In this document: in pieces, positions 1 to 8,880 of the stretch
How the letters are laid out: the number at the start of each line of letters is the position of its first letter
How positions within the stretch are numbered: position 1 is the first letter of the stretch
DNA from: Rhynchosporium graminicola
Lineage: Eukaryota > Ascomycota > Leotiomycetes > Helotiales > Ploettnerulaceae
DNA length: 15,164 nt
Assembly: GCA_900074885.1 (NCBI GenBank)
Contig: FJUW01000113.1
Coordinates: forward strand, 1 to 15,164
Direction of reading: 5' to 3'
Made by a program: the position numbers and the translations under genes
Notes under the pieces: model-generated
The model's database searches: none
Told to the model about the DNA's origin: nothing
The model's input: the letters and a program-made list of their open reading frames with translations, nothing else

Positions 1-147
1 TTTATAAGGGATCTAATTAATTAAGGTACTATAGATTTAATCTATATTAGTACTTTGAAGCAAAAGGCAGACGGGTTTACTAAAGCCCTAGATAGGCCTA
101 AATTTAAGGAGTTTATAAAACACCTTGAACTAGCTTATGAGAGCTAG
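1..147 (+). pseudogene. Ty1/Copia Pol C-terminus (end of RNase H), partial
   Basis: Frame 1 reads as the very end of a Copia polyprotein. Visible are the isoleucine-rich strand leading to YISTLKQ, then the family hallmark ADGFTKAL (codons about 23-30), then RPKFKEFIKHLEL and a TAG stop at 145-147. In Ty1/Copia elements the A-D-x-L/F-T-K-x-L motif closes the RNase H domain, which degrades the RNA template during reverse transcription. The 5' part is cut by the window edge. One in-frame TAA (22-24) sits where glutamine would fit and is explained by one CAA-to-TAA change. Unlike the rest of the window, this segment keeps many CpA and TpG dinucleotides, so it looks young and lightly mutated. The LTR that should follow is found at 323-828. 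Confidence 0.85.
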
Positions 148-322
148 TAATTCGGATTATTATAAGAGAATTAGGTTTATTTAACCTAGGAGGGTAGCTA
201 CGAGGTAGCATTTCCATTCCTTATTATATTTCTTTTGTAATAACCTAAGGGTAGTCGATTAGTGATTTACCTTAATATAGTTCTGTTTTAAAACTAACTT
301 TAAGGCTCTGATTAAGAGGGCG
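148..322 (+). other. Copia 3' untranslated region with polypurine tract
   Basis: This 175 bp stretch lies between the Pol stop and the LTR and has no coding signal. It ends in AAGAGGGCG (314-322), a purine-rich run directly abutting the TGCTGGA start of the LTR. In LTR retrotransposons this polypurine tract primes plus-strand DNA synthesis and must touch the 3' LTR, so it helps place the LTR boundary. Confidence 0.65.
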
Positions 323-338
323 TGCTGGATTTGTAACC

Positions 339-409
339 AGTACCTTGGTCAGTTTTGCCTGCATTAGCATATAACTAGTACCTTAGTCAGTTTTGCCTGC
401 ACTAGCATA
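339..409 (+). repeat. 33 bp direct repeat in the Copia LTR
   Basis: Two copies (339-371 and 377-409, period 38 bp) share AGTACCTTRGTCAGTTTT followed by GCCTGCAYTAGCATA, with two transitions between them. Shorter GTACC-containing motifs continue to about 515. The copies lie in the 5' part of the LTR (U3), where LTR enhancers usually sit; an enhancer role is inference. Confidence 0.85.
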
Positions 410-604
410 CATACCCTATACCTTGTCAGTACATGGTTTTAGTACCTGGTTCAGTACCCTGCGCATGTACCTTGTTGTACCTGGCACCTACACCCTATAC
501 CTTATCACCAGCCTGTACCCTGCATACTCTATTAGAGTTACCATGAAGGTTCTCGATAGAGTTCTACTACTCTCTAGTACGTATATCGTACTTCTAGAGG
601 TTTC

Positions 605-626
605 TACTGACGTACTACTGACGTAG
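605..626 (+). repeat. Tandem 11 bp TACTGACGTAS repeat
   Basis: TACTGACGTAC (605-615) is followed directly by TACTGACGTAG (616-626). Both copies hold TGACGTA, which resembles the core bound by ATF/CREB-type bZIP factors. They lie about 80-100 bp upstream of the TATA-like box of the LTR. Binding is not shown by the sequence alone. Confidence 0.6.
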
Positions 627-706
627 TATAATTCTACAGTATACGTGTCTTCTTCTATAGAGTTCTGTATTACGTAGTATAGAATATTCTAGAGAGCTCA
701 TATAGC

Positions 707-714
707 TATATAAG
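707..714 (+). promoter_or_regulatory. TATA-like box of the Copia LTR
   Basis: TATATAAG lies about 120 bp before the LTR end, a plausible position for the promoter that starts the retrotransposon transcript. TA-rich strings are common in this window, so support comes mainly from position inside an LTR that is otherwise less AT-rich. Confidence 0.4.
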
Positions 715-828
715 TAGCTAGAATCTCTCCTGTAGTTAGCTCTCTTCAAGCAAGTAAAGCAAGTCAAATTGATCACCTATTATTCTGTTATTCTGACCTT
801 TGGCCGATTTCCACCTTCAATTTTCACA

Positions 829-1790
829 CTTTTCTATAAATAATAATAAGGAGCTCGGGTAGAGCTTTATCGATTATCTAAATAAAGAATACGATATATA
901 TATTCTAAGTAATATTAAGTAATTCCTTAGTATTAGAGTACTTTATAATAGAAAGCTTAAAACTATCTTACTTATATATAATTAGTATATTAAAAAGATC
1001 GCGTATAACTTTAATTAAATAGATAGAAACTACTTAACTATATTACTTACTTAACTTAATCTTATTAAGAACTTAAACTAAGCTTTAAAGAAGTTAATTA
1101 AAGTATTTTAAGAGAGAGTAAGATTAGTTCTCTATATTATAATTATAGTTCGACTAGACGTATTATATACTATCTTATAGCTCTCTAAGTACTTAACTAA
1201 TCCCTTATAAGACTATTTAATAACTATCTACTAGCTAATAAGATATCTTTAAAATACTCGATTTCTAGGAATTATTTATAGAGGAGAATACTTAAGAGCT
1301 TTAGTAATAGCTTCTAATACTTTATTTATAGATGATCTAGACTCCAGAAGATTATCCTAAGGATATCTGATCCTTATATATAGAGGACTAGTAATTTAGA
1401 AAGCTTTAATATAAGATATAATTATAACTTCTATAACTAAAGCTAAACTACTTATATTAGCTAACCTAGTAAAAGAAACTATAGCTCTTTAGAGATTCTC
1501 TAAAGATCTTGCTTTCGATATTAAAGAGACTTAGGAGATCTTTTATAATAATTAATAAATAATTAGGCTAGTTAATATAAAAGCGAGAGAATAATTACTA
1601 AACTATAATATATCGATATTCAGAATAAATAACTTAAGTAAGAGCACGCTAAGGGATCATTTATAATAACTTATCTACTAACTAATAATATACTAGTAGA
1701 TAGTCTTATAAAGAATCTTACTCGATAGAAATTTAAAGCTTTTAGATCTCTCTTAAATTTTAGAAACTATAGACTATAGATATAAGAGCT
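829..1790 (+). pseudogene. RIP-degraded Ty1/Copia Pol: reverse transcriptase end and RNase H
   Basis: From 839 to about 1580 one frame reads as the reverse transcriptase C-terminus followed by Copia RNase H. Landmarks are the connection segment RLDVLYTIL and LSKYLTNPL (about 1150-1205), RYL...NTRFLGIIY (about 1231-1275), DDLDSRR (1331-1351), TSITKAKLL (1427-1453, where the family has T-S-T-T-E-A-E) and FYNN followed by two stops (family: C-D-N-Q-Q). After a one-base frame change near 1580-1600 the family motif reappears at 1696-1713 as VDSLIK (for A-D-G-L-T-K). Stops are TAA/TAG where Gln or Trp is expected, and catalytic Glu and Asp have become Lys and Asn, all C-to-T or G-to-A changes. The 5' part is missing because the young Copia LTR abuts it. 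It cannot encode a working enzyme. Confidence 0.85.
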
Positions 1791-1815
1791 TTAAGTATAG
1801 TATTAAGTTACTTAC

Positions 1816-2330
1816 TTAGTGTATTTTTTTATTATATAAAACTTAGACTAAAAAACTAAGCTTCTAAGGATCTGCGAATAATTATATAAGAAGATTAAAT
1901 ACTTACTCTAAGTTATTCTTCTAGCGCTTAATCCGATACTTAGTATAGTATTTTCTATCCTCAGAAGGAGTTCTACTACTATATAAACTTATAAACTTAC
2001 TAGTAGAAGCTCTACTTATACTATTATTACGATCTCTCTTCTTTAGAGAAAGTCTAAGTCTAATAGATTTCATATTAAGGATCTTAACCTCAGATTCTGA
2101 CTCTATATCGCTACTGCTTTTCTTTAGAGCTCTCTTAGCTTTTATATCTTTAAGTACTTATTAAAGATTTATATAATAGTTCTTAAGAAACTAAGTAAAT
2201 TAGCTAAAGTATTAAAAGATTAGAATTATTAGAAAGCTTATAGATTCCTTAGTACTAGTTCTCTTTCTATCTATAAACTCCTTAGCTTAAGTGATTATTT
2301 ATAAGGTAATAGGAATATAGCTATAAGAGG
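1816..2330 (-). pseudogene. Unidentified minus-strand coding relic
   Basis: I do not recognise this product. On the minus strand, positions 2157 to 1924 are open for 78 codons, which stands out in DNA where stops normally occur every 10-15 codons. The same frame continues upstream to about 2330 and downstream to a TAA at 1818-1816, interrupted only by TAA/TAG codons that could come from Gln or Trp codons. The translation is rich in Ser, Lys, Arg and Glu (for example KKSSSDIESESEVK), suggesting a charged, disordered segment such as part of a Gag or a DNA-binding protein. It lies just beyond the end of the plus-strand old Copia Pol. It may belong to another transposon or be a captured host fragment. 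Confidence 0.35.
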
Positions 2331-3924
2331 TATAAGAGTAGTATCTCTTTAACTTTATAGCTATATTTATATAGTAGCGACCTTTTATTCTAGTTCTCTT
2401 TATACTTATACTAATATATCTTTAGTAAGGATTATTATTCTCTTTACTTAGTAGATATTAGAATTCAAATAATATTAGTATTAGGAGATTACTTACTTAT
2501 CTTACGCTTTAGTCTAGATCTAGGGGTAGTAATAATAGACTTACGACTATAGGAAAGTATAATAATCTTCTTTAAAGAAGAAGGAGCTTTTAGTATATAA
2601 GGAGATAAATTAGTTCACTAGAGGAATAGAGAAAGTTCGCAGATAGAGTAATTAGAAGGATTATCTAAAGGATTATACTATTTAGGCTTAAGCTTAGAAT
2701 TATTATCTTAATTAGTATAATAAATAGATCAGAAGGACTAGATTTCAGGATTATTTCGTAGTTAAGCTATTAGGCGATAAGGAGTAGAAGGGATATCTTC
2801 CTTAGAGTAAGGGCTATCGAACTATATTATAGATTATTAGTTAAAGGATTAAAGTATAAAGTAAAAATAATCTTATAATATCGCGATAGATAGATTTAAT
2901 CGTAAAAGATCTTCTAGAGTTAGTAGAAGATTCTTCGACGCGATAATATAATATAGGATATATATCTAACTCTTAAGAGTTCTCTTTTCGCGATCTCTTA
3001 TTTAGAGAGTTAAAAGATATAATAATAATAATAAAAGATTTAAAATAAAGTTATAAATAGAAGAAGAGAGGTAAGCGTAAAGAATCTTAGTATATTATAT
3101 TTAAAGGAAGAAGAACCTCTCTATATGCGAGATAAGGAGTTCATATACCTATAAGGCTTCGGTTACCTATCCTTATAAGTAAATAAGGCTAGCTTCCTAG
3201 AGTGCCTTTTTAGTCTAGAAGCTTCTTCTATATAGAATACTTCTTTTACTCTTTTAAAATCAATAAATAATAATAAAGTAAGATTACTTAATTAGTTATA
3301 ACTACTATTTATAACTCTCTTATTATATAACCTGGATTTCGATTTGTAATTTATTTAATTAAACGCTTCTATACGATTATTTACTTTTACTCTTATACTC
3401 GGTAATTACTTAAAGCTTAGAAGTAAATTATTTTATACTATATATAAGGCTATAGCCTTATAATTTCCTTTATTTATATAACTTACTTATTAATCGTTAC
3501 TTTAGCTTTAATCAGTTTATATACTTTATCTATACTCTCTTTTATTAATTTATATAAATAGTAGAATTTACTCTTTCTATTTAGAAGCTTCTTTACTTAT
3601 TTAAGGTGTTTTATATTTACTAACTAGGTAAAGGTATATATATAATTAATAGTAATCTCTAGCTTTATACTAAGAGATAACTATAAGGGGTATATCGTAT
3701 ACTTTTACCTATTATATATAGTTACGTTCTATCTAATTACCTATATAGCTTAATATATATTTATATAATCTCCTTATATATTTAAAGTAAGCTTTCTCTT
3801 TTCCTTCTAAGGAGATAACGCTCTCTATAATTAATATTTAGAGACTATTTCAATTCTCTATCTCTTAATACCTTAAAGTGATCTTTTATAACTAATAAAG
3901 CTTATTTTACTTTTATATTATAAA
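2331..3924. other. RIP-degraded stretch without a recognisable gene
   Basis: No protein family could be recognised on either strand. CpA and TpG are very scarce, as in other RIP-mutated repeats, so this is probably decayed transposon DNA. A minus-strand frame around 2700-2450 has somewhat fewer stops and a Ser/Lys-rich translation, but it is not in register with the relic at 1816-2330. Perfect palindromes occur at 2968-2981 (AACTCTTAAGAGTT) and 3443-3462 (20 bp, centred on GGCTATAGCC). The right edge is where similarity to the second chromovirus copy begins. Confidence 0.5.
3443..3462. repeat. Perfect 20 bp palindrome
   Basis: TATAAGGCTATAGCCTTATA equals its own reverse complement. It has no recognised function here; TA-rich DNA makes short palindromes common, but 20 bp with a GGC/GCC core is longer than most seen in the window. 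Confidence 0.8.
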
Positions 3925-4856
3925 TATATTAAACTAATCGTCTTATGCGAAATCTACGAATATACGTAAATACGTCTCTAGTATCTAGTTTATCCTCTCT
4001 ATAAAGCTATCGGTTTCCGGGTAATATACTATAGAGAGGCGTCGCGTAATCCTTAGTAAAGTATATACTTATATCTATAATATTCCGATAAACTATTTCC
4101 CTTAGTCGGATATAATTACGCGTAGTAGTACGTATTATCTATAGTAGACTTATATAAACTACTTTACTATAGCTTCTGCGTTAATTAATAATAGTCTATT
4201 ATATATAATTCCCTTCATAAGCTAATTAGTAAGTATAATTAAGTTAGTATATTTTTCACTTTCTAGAAGATTAATAATAAAATCGATAGAAATTTCTTAC
4301 TAGATCTAGTCTCGTAGTAGTAGTAGCTTAAGGAATCCTTACCTTTAGTCTCGCTATATCTTATTCCTTCTATAAGCGTTATAGTTCCGAATAAACTTTC
4401 TTATATCTTCTGATATCTATAGCTAGAAGAACTATTAACTTATAGTAATAGTAGTTAAATCTTATCCTAAGTATCTATATATCTTAGTATTATATATTAC
4501 CTAGATTAACTTTATATGTAGTTCTTCGGAATCAGGTACTTATAGTCTACCTTAGAATTATAGTTTACTTACTTCTAATAGTAAGTACTCTAATACTAAT
4601 ATTTTCAACTTTAGCGTAATAGGGAATACACGCTACTTATCGCGTACTATCTTAGCTACTCCTTAGTATATACTATTAGCTTATTCTGCTTATAACTAGA
4701 GTTCCTTAAGTAGCGTAAAGGTAGTAGTAGTAGTATTATTATCCGGGGCGGCTTCGTTAACTATTTCAGGTTCTTTAACTTATATGGATTTATTCTATAA
4801 TCGCGAGGCTTCTTCTTCTTCTTAGCGTCTTCGATCTTATTATATCGTAACCGGGG
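3925..4856 (-). pseudogene. Ty3/Gypsy chromovirus integrase fragment (copy 1)
   Basis: This block aligns along its length to 11703-12637 of the second chromovirus copy, in the same orientation. On the minus strand it covers the linker after RNase H, the zinc-binding region and the integrase catalytic core. ISIDFIINLLE is visible near 4284, where chromoviral integrases have I-S-x-D-F-I-x-x-L-P-E. The minus frame is the same at 4704 and 4284, so no indel is evident between them. Similarity to the other copy stops at about 3925 (after the equivalent of F-x-x-x-x-x-D-x-W) and about 4856, so reverse transcriptase, RNase H and chromodomain are absent. It keeps CpG at many sites where the other copy has TpA. 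It is dead, with many Gln/Trp-to-stop codons. Confidence 0.85.
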
Positions 4857-5302
4857 TTAGTACTACTAGTAGTACTAGCTATACGTTTCGTTATTCTATA
4901 TCTTCGATCTTACCGGCTAAAGTAGCTATCGAACTTACTTATTATACTACTAGCTTAGTAACTTATTATCTTTATGCCTTAAAAGCATCTAGTAGCTACT
5001 AAGGGAGCTATTCTTCTACTATTATGAATTATATATCTTAGCGTTATCGTATTTACTACTTATATAATAATTATATAAATAGTCGGATCTACTATATATA
5101 GTCCGAGGCGTCTATTCCGTATTATAAGTAAGGCAGCCGGATCTACTATATATAGTCCGAGGCGTCTATCTCCTTATCATAAGTATACGTATAGTAATAG
5201 TAAGGCTAGGGTACTAGCTTTCTTACGTATATATATTATCTACTGCTCGAAAGCAGATCCTTTCTTATTTAATTAAGAATATTAGGAATAAATTAATTCT
5301 AA
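4857..5302. other. Spacer between integrase fragment and LTR
   Basis: No protein family is recognised in these ~446 bp. In an intact minus-strand element the LTR to the right would be the 5' LTR and this stretch would be leader and gag, but no primer-binding site (a TGG... start after the LTR) is seen. The stretch contains a 32 bp perfect direct repeat (5084-5169) and a small hairpin CTGCT-CGAA-AGCAG (5251-5264). Confidence 0.45.
5084..5169 (+). repeat. 32 bp perfect direct repeat with palindromic core
   Basis: Positions 5084-5115 and 5138-5169 are identical over 32 bases and remain similar for about 16 more, giving a period of 54 bp. Each copy contains the perfect palindrome ACTATATATAGT inside a longer GGA...TCC hairpin and ends in GAGGCGTCTAT. 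With only two copies in transposon-derived DNA it is not a CRISPR array; it could be a leader or subterminal repeat of the chromovirus. Confidence 0.85.
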
Positions 5303-5519
5303 TATTATAAGGCGAATATAAAGTATATAGTGCAAAAGCTCGTCTATATTATAAGGAGAATTAACTAAGGAGGGAAGAGAGGAATAAGAGTTTCCCTTCG
5401 AAGAAAAGATAATACCGCAGCCGCTAGTAGTAGTAGTATTAGAATACGTACGATAATATATCAGGTACTAGTATAGACGCCTCAGGCGTTAAGTATACTA
5501 ATAGGTATAACTTATTATA
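5303..5519 (-). mobile_element. 217 bp chromovirus LTR (copy 1)
   Basis: This 217 bp block aligns end to end with the LTR at 10761-10977, including GAATTAACTAAGGAGGGAAG, CCCTTCGAAGAAAAGATAAT and the TAGTAGTAGTAGTATTAGAATAC run. Its edges TATTATAAG...CTTATTATA fit TG...CA ends whose G and C were mutated to A and T, and the termini form a short imperfect inverted repeat. No polypurine tract lies on its right side, so it is not a 3' LTR with an attached body. The flanking five bases (TCTAA on the left, ATTTT on the right) do not match, so a clean solo LTR is not supported. It is most likely a 5' LTR of a deleted element or a rearranged fragment. Confidence 0.85.
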
Positions 5520-7169
5520 ATTTTCGTATTAGACCTTTAACTAGTTAGTAAATAATTCGCTTATAGTTAATAACTAATATTATTTATATTAGAATATATC
5601 TTTTTTATATTAAGCTTAGTTCGATAAGTAATATTAATAAGATAAAGAATACTTTATTTTGAATTCCTAAGATATTTTAGTATTATAATATAATATTAGA
5701 CTTTATTTATAGTATTATTATTATCAGATATATATTTATAAGTTAAGTAATAGATAAGTTATAGAAAGCTTATTAATATATTAATAACTATTAGATTAGC
5801 TTAAGACTAGTTAGCGATTAGTTAATAAGTAATTAAGAAGTAATTAAAGAAAATATAAAACTTTCTTTATAACTTTCCCTTTAGTTTTTTTACTAACTTA
5901 AATATCTATCGTTCGATAGATTAATTAGTATTAAAAGTTTAATATACTTAATTAAAAATAAAGAAATAAAAGTTAAAGCTTTATTTAAGAGATATTATAA
6001 AGATACTATAGAGTCTAGTACGGAACTATATATTAACCGGTTATCGCTTAGTTATATAGAGTAGTTATAAGTTATATTAAACTTTATTTATAAGCGAAAT
6101 ATTTACTACTCTTTATCTTACTAATTAGTTTTTTTTTAAATTATCTAATTATTAAGACCTTATTAAGTAGTATAATAATAACTATACTAGAGTTTATATT
6201 CTCTAAAGTATTAAAAATAGGGAGCTAGTCTAGAACTAGTTCTAGATTAGTAGTCTTTAATTAGTTATACCTTAGTAGCTCTACTAGGTCTTTTTCGCTT
6301 ACTTAGCCTATTCTCTAGCGTGCAGGGTAGAGTAATAAGGCGGCCCTAAGTACTCGCACCCGTAAGTGCATATAGTATAAGCCTGAAAGTATAACTAATA
6401 TAAGTTAAGTAAGTATTAGTATTAACGTTAATAAGATATCTACCGAGCTACCTTATTAGATTCTCTTCTACTCTAATTATAAGTAGCTATTTATAAGTAA
6501 ATACTTTACTCTTTTTATTAGCTTTATACTATTTGATTCTAAAAGGAGTAATACTTTTTACGTACCTTAATTATCTATCTACTTACTACTTCTTTAAACT
6601 ATCCGCCTAATATAGATATAAATATCAATATATTTACTATCTTATTAGTAGGTTATCTTATAGTAGTAATACTCTTAATATAAATCCGATTTATTATTTA
6701 TACTTATAATATAAAAGTACTACTTCTTATACTATCTCTACTAACCTAAATCGCGCTCTCTACTATCTTAATAACCTTAATACTAGCGCTTAGAGCCTAT
6801 TAAGAAATATAGTAGTATATAAACCCTAAAGCCTTCTAGAAAGCTTTTATAACTACTAATCTTAAGCTATAATTAAGATAGGAGCTTATTATAGCTTCTA
6901 TATTCGGCTTATAACTGAATCTCGATATAAAAGGTAGACTTAAGGCGTAAGTAGATATAGTATTTAAATCTTATAATCTAATCTGAACTTAGATAAAATA
7001 TATCCTCTCTTATAGTTTTTCTATAAGTATAAAGAAAACCTAGTCTATTATTATAAGACGATAGGTTAATCTATTATAAACTATTCAGATAGATATATTA
7101 TAATAAATATATCTAACTAGAAATATATAATATATTAAAATTAATTATTTCGAGATTCGAAACTTTATA
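5520..7169. other. RIP-degraded stretch without a recognisable gene
   Basis: I find no protein family here. A plus-strand frame around 6600-6965 has somewhat fewer stops but not convincingly so. Notable items are the hairpin TCTATCG-TT-CGATAGA (5906-5921), a 26 bp near-palindrome (6225-6250) and a short island at about 6317-6390 that keeps several CpA/TpG sites and is richer in G+C. The rest resembles other mutated repeat DNA in the window. Confidence 0.5.
6225..6250. repeat. 26 bp near-perfect palindrome
   Basis: The inner 18 bases TCTAGAACTAGTTCTAGA are a perfect palindrome, and the outer CTAG/TTAG arms extend it to 26 bp with one mismatch, which a C-to-T change would explain. It may be an old inverted-repeat junction; no function is visible. 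Confidence 0.75.
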
Positions 7170-8880
7170 TTCTCTTATCTAACTAATAAAGTTATAAAGT
7201 ATAGTATATACCTTAAGTAGATAAGATTAGATAAATATATAAAAAAAAGAAAAAAAAATTATTATTATTTCTATATTAGAGCTTAGTATTCTCTTATCTA
7301 ACTAGTAAAGTTATAAGTATAAGTATAGCTTAAGAAGACAAGATCGAACTAGCGTATATAGAGAGAGATACTTTAAGATAAGTATAACTAGTTAGAAATA
7401 TTTAACCTCTATAAAAATCTAGAATATATAAAAAACAGGCTATACTACTTAGCTATACTACTTTAGGAAAAGCTTAGTTTAATTAGTCGTAATCGTCTCT
7501 AAGTATATTTACCTTTAAAGAAAGTATAATTAGTAGTTTAATTATAGAAAATAGTATAATTTTAACTTTAATATATACGAAACTATCTAGCGAATTAGCT
7601 ATCTTATATCGATAACCGAAATTCTATATTATCCTTAAAAACCTAGTCCTAACTACTACAAGCTTTATATTATAAGTTCTTAGTCTAGTAATTAAGACTT
7701 ACTATTCTACTATCTAACTAGTAAGATCAGAATATATAATAAATATATCTTAAGTAGATAAGATCATTTAAATATCTTTAGAGAACGCTTTTAGGATAAA
7801 TATAAGTAGTATAAAAGCTATCTTATCTAGAAGCTTCTTAATTAATATTTCTTAGTAATATTAATTTAATCGCCTTAAGATTCTAGTTTAAGGTTACTTA
7901 CTAATCTTACGAAAGCTAAAATACTCTATCTAGCTAGTAAGGTAATACTTACGCTTAAATAGATAAGATCGAATATCTCTAATATTAATAGAGATATACT
8001 TTAAGGTAAACTATAAGTAAATACCGCAGAATGAAAACTTAATATATTAAACTCTATTTTTTATATTTCATAGAGTTAATTATTAATAGTCTATAATATA
8101 TACCTATTTAGGCTATAATTACTTAAGCTATAAGTAAATAACTAGCGGGTATTCTAGTAATATAGGATCCTTCTAGTAAATCTATAAATATAGGAATCTC
8201 TAAGTACTATATAATTAACTAAATATCTGAAATATTATTTAGCTAGTAGCTTAATAAGGTAATATTTATAATTAACTAGATACGAACCCTATAAGACCGA
8301 ATATCTTTACTATATATTATATTACTAGCTATAAAGAGATATACTTTATTATAAACTATAAAAACTAATAAGAATAGAAACTTATTATATTAAAACTTAA
8401 AAGTCTATTCTAAATATTTCGCGAAGTTAATTATTAAGATTCTACTTTCTAACTAGTATCTAACTAGTTAGGGTTTATATAATATATTAAAAGCTAGAGT
8501 AAATAACTAGAGGATAATAGGATTTTCAGATAGATAGTATCTAATACTATCTAGTAAGTCTATAGATATAAGAATCTCTAAGTACTACTAACTAAACGTT
8601 AGAATATCTGCTATAATATTTAGCCGGAAGAGTAATATTTATACTTAAATATATAAGATACTTATAAGATCGACTATATCTATTATCTATAGACTTTTTA
8701 ATAAATTATAAATAAGAATAAGAGTTCAAATATATTATATTAAAAGTTTATTCTAATATATTATAAAGTTAATTATTAAGATCCTAGTATCTATCTAGTT
8801 AGGCTATAATAGATCTACGCCTTAAGTAGATAGCGTAATAACTTAGAGAAGAGATATAATACTAGATATCTATAGAAGTG
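7170..8880 (+). repeat. Degenerate tandem repeats, period about 345 bp
   Basis: Several word strings recur in order. AGTTAATTATTAA occurs at about 8074, 8425 and 8767. GAGATATACTTT-like strings occur at about 7991 and 8336, with a weaker one near 8690 and one at 7364. AATCTCTAAGTACTA occurs at 8195 and 8573. CT(T)ATCTARCTAGTAA occurs at 7174, 7293, 7710 and 7925. Spacings of 342-378 bp give a unit near 345-350 bp; the left part (7170-7640) is less regular. The units are strongly diverged and RIP-mutated. They could be a satellite, a subtelomeric-type repeat or a tandem duplication of an unknown element. No coding region is recognised in the unit. Confidence 0.6.

Larger units (their letters stand above)
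323..828 (+). mobile_element. 3' LTR of the young Ty1/Copia element
   Basis: The LTR starts TGCTGGA, close to the TGTTGGA start common in Copia LTRs, immediately after a polypurine tract. It is proposed to end in TTTTCACA at 828, giving TG...CA termini and about 506 bp. The right end is set by that CA and by a sharp change in composition: 323-828 is rich in CpA and TpG, while the sequence after 829 has almost none. Inside are a 33 bp direct repeat, several GTACC(T/C)TG-type motifs (339-515), a TATA-like TATATAAG (707-714) and a duplicated TGACGTA motif. The 5' LTR and target-site duplication are outside the window, so the exact right end (within a few bases) is unproven. A 77-codon open frame inside it is judged fortuitous. 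Confidence 0.72.

Noticed and set aside
393..626. ATG-initiated open frame of 77 codons on the + strand
   Set aside because: It lies wholly within the Copia LTR, spans its direct repeats, and has no family resemblance or good gene context. It is open because this part was spared from RIP.
4725..4740. TAG/TAC trinucleotide runs (also at 5419-5435, 11193-11212 and 12506-12518) as microsatellites
   Set aside because: They are short, and lie at matching places in the two LTR copies or inside pol coding relics (runs of ACT/CTA codons on the minus strand), so they come from the element itself.
5084..5169. Possible CRISPR array from the 32 bp repeats
   Set aside because: There are only two copies with a 22 bp gap, in fungal transposon DNA, with no cas genes and no further units.
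5298..5524. LTR copy 1 as a clean solo LTR
   Set aside because: The adjacent five bases on each side (TCTAA and ATTTT) do not match even when C/T and G/A are treated as equal.
6600..6965. Possible plus-strand coding relic
   Set aside because: About seven stops in 120 codons is close to what TA-rich mutated DNA gives by chance, and no motif was recognised.
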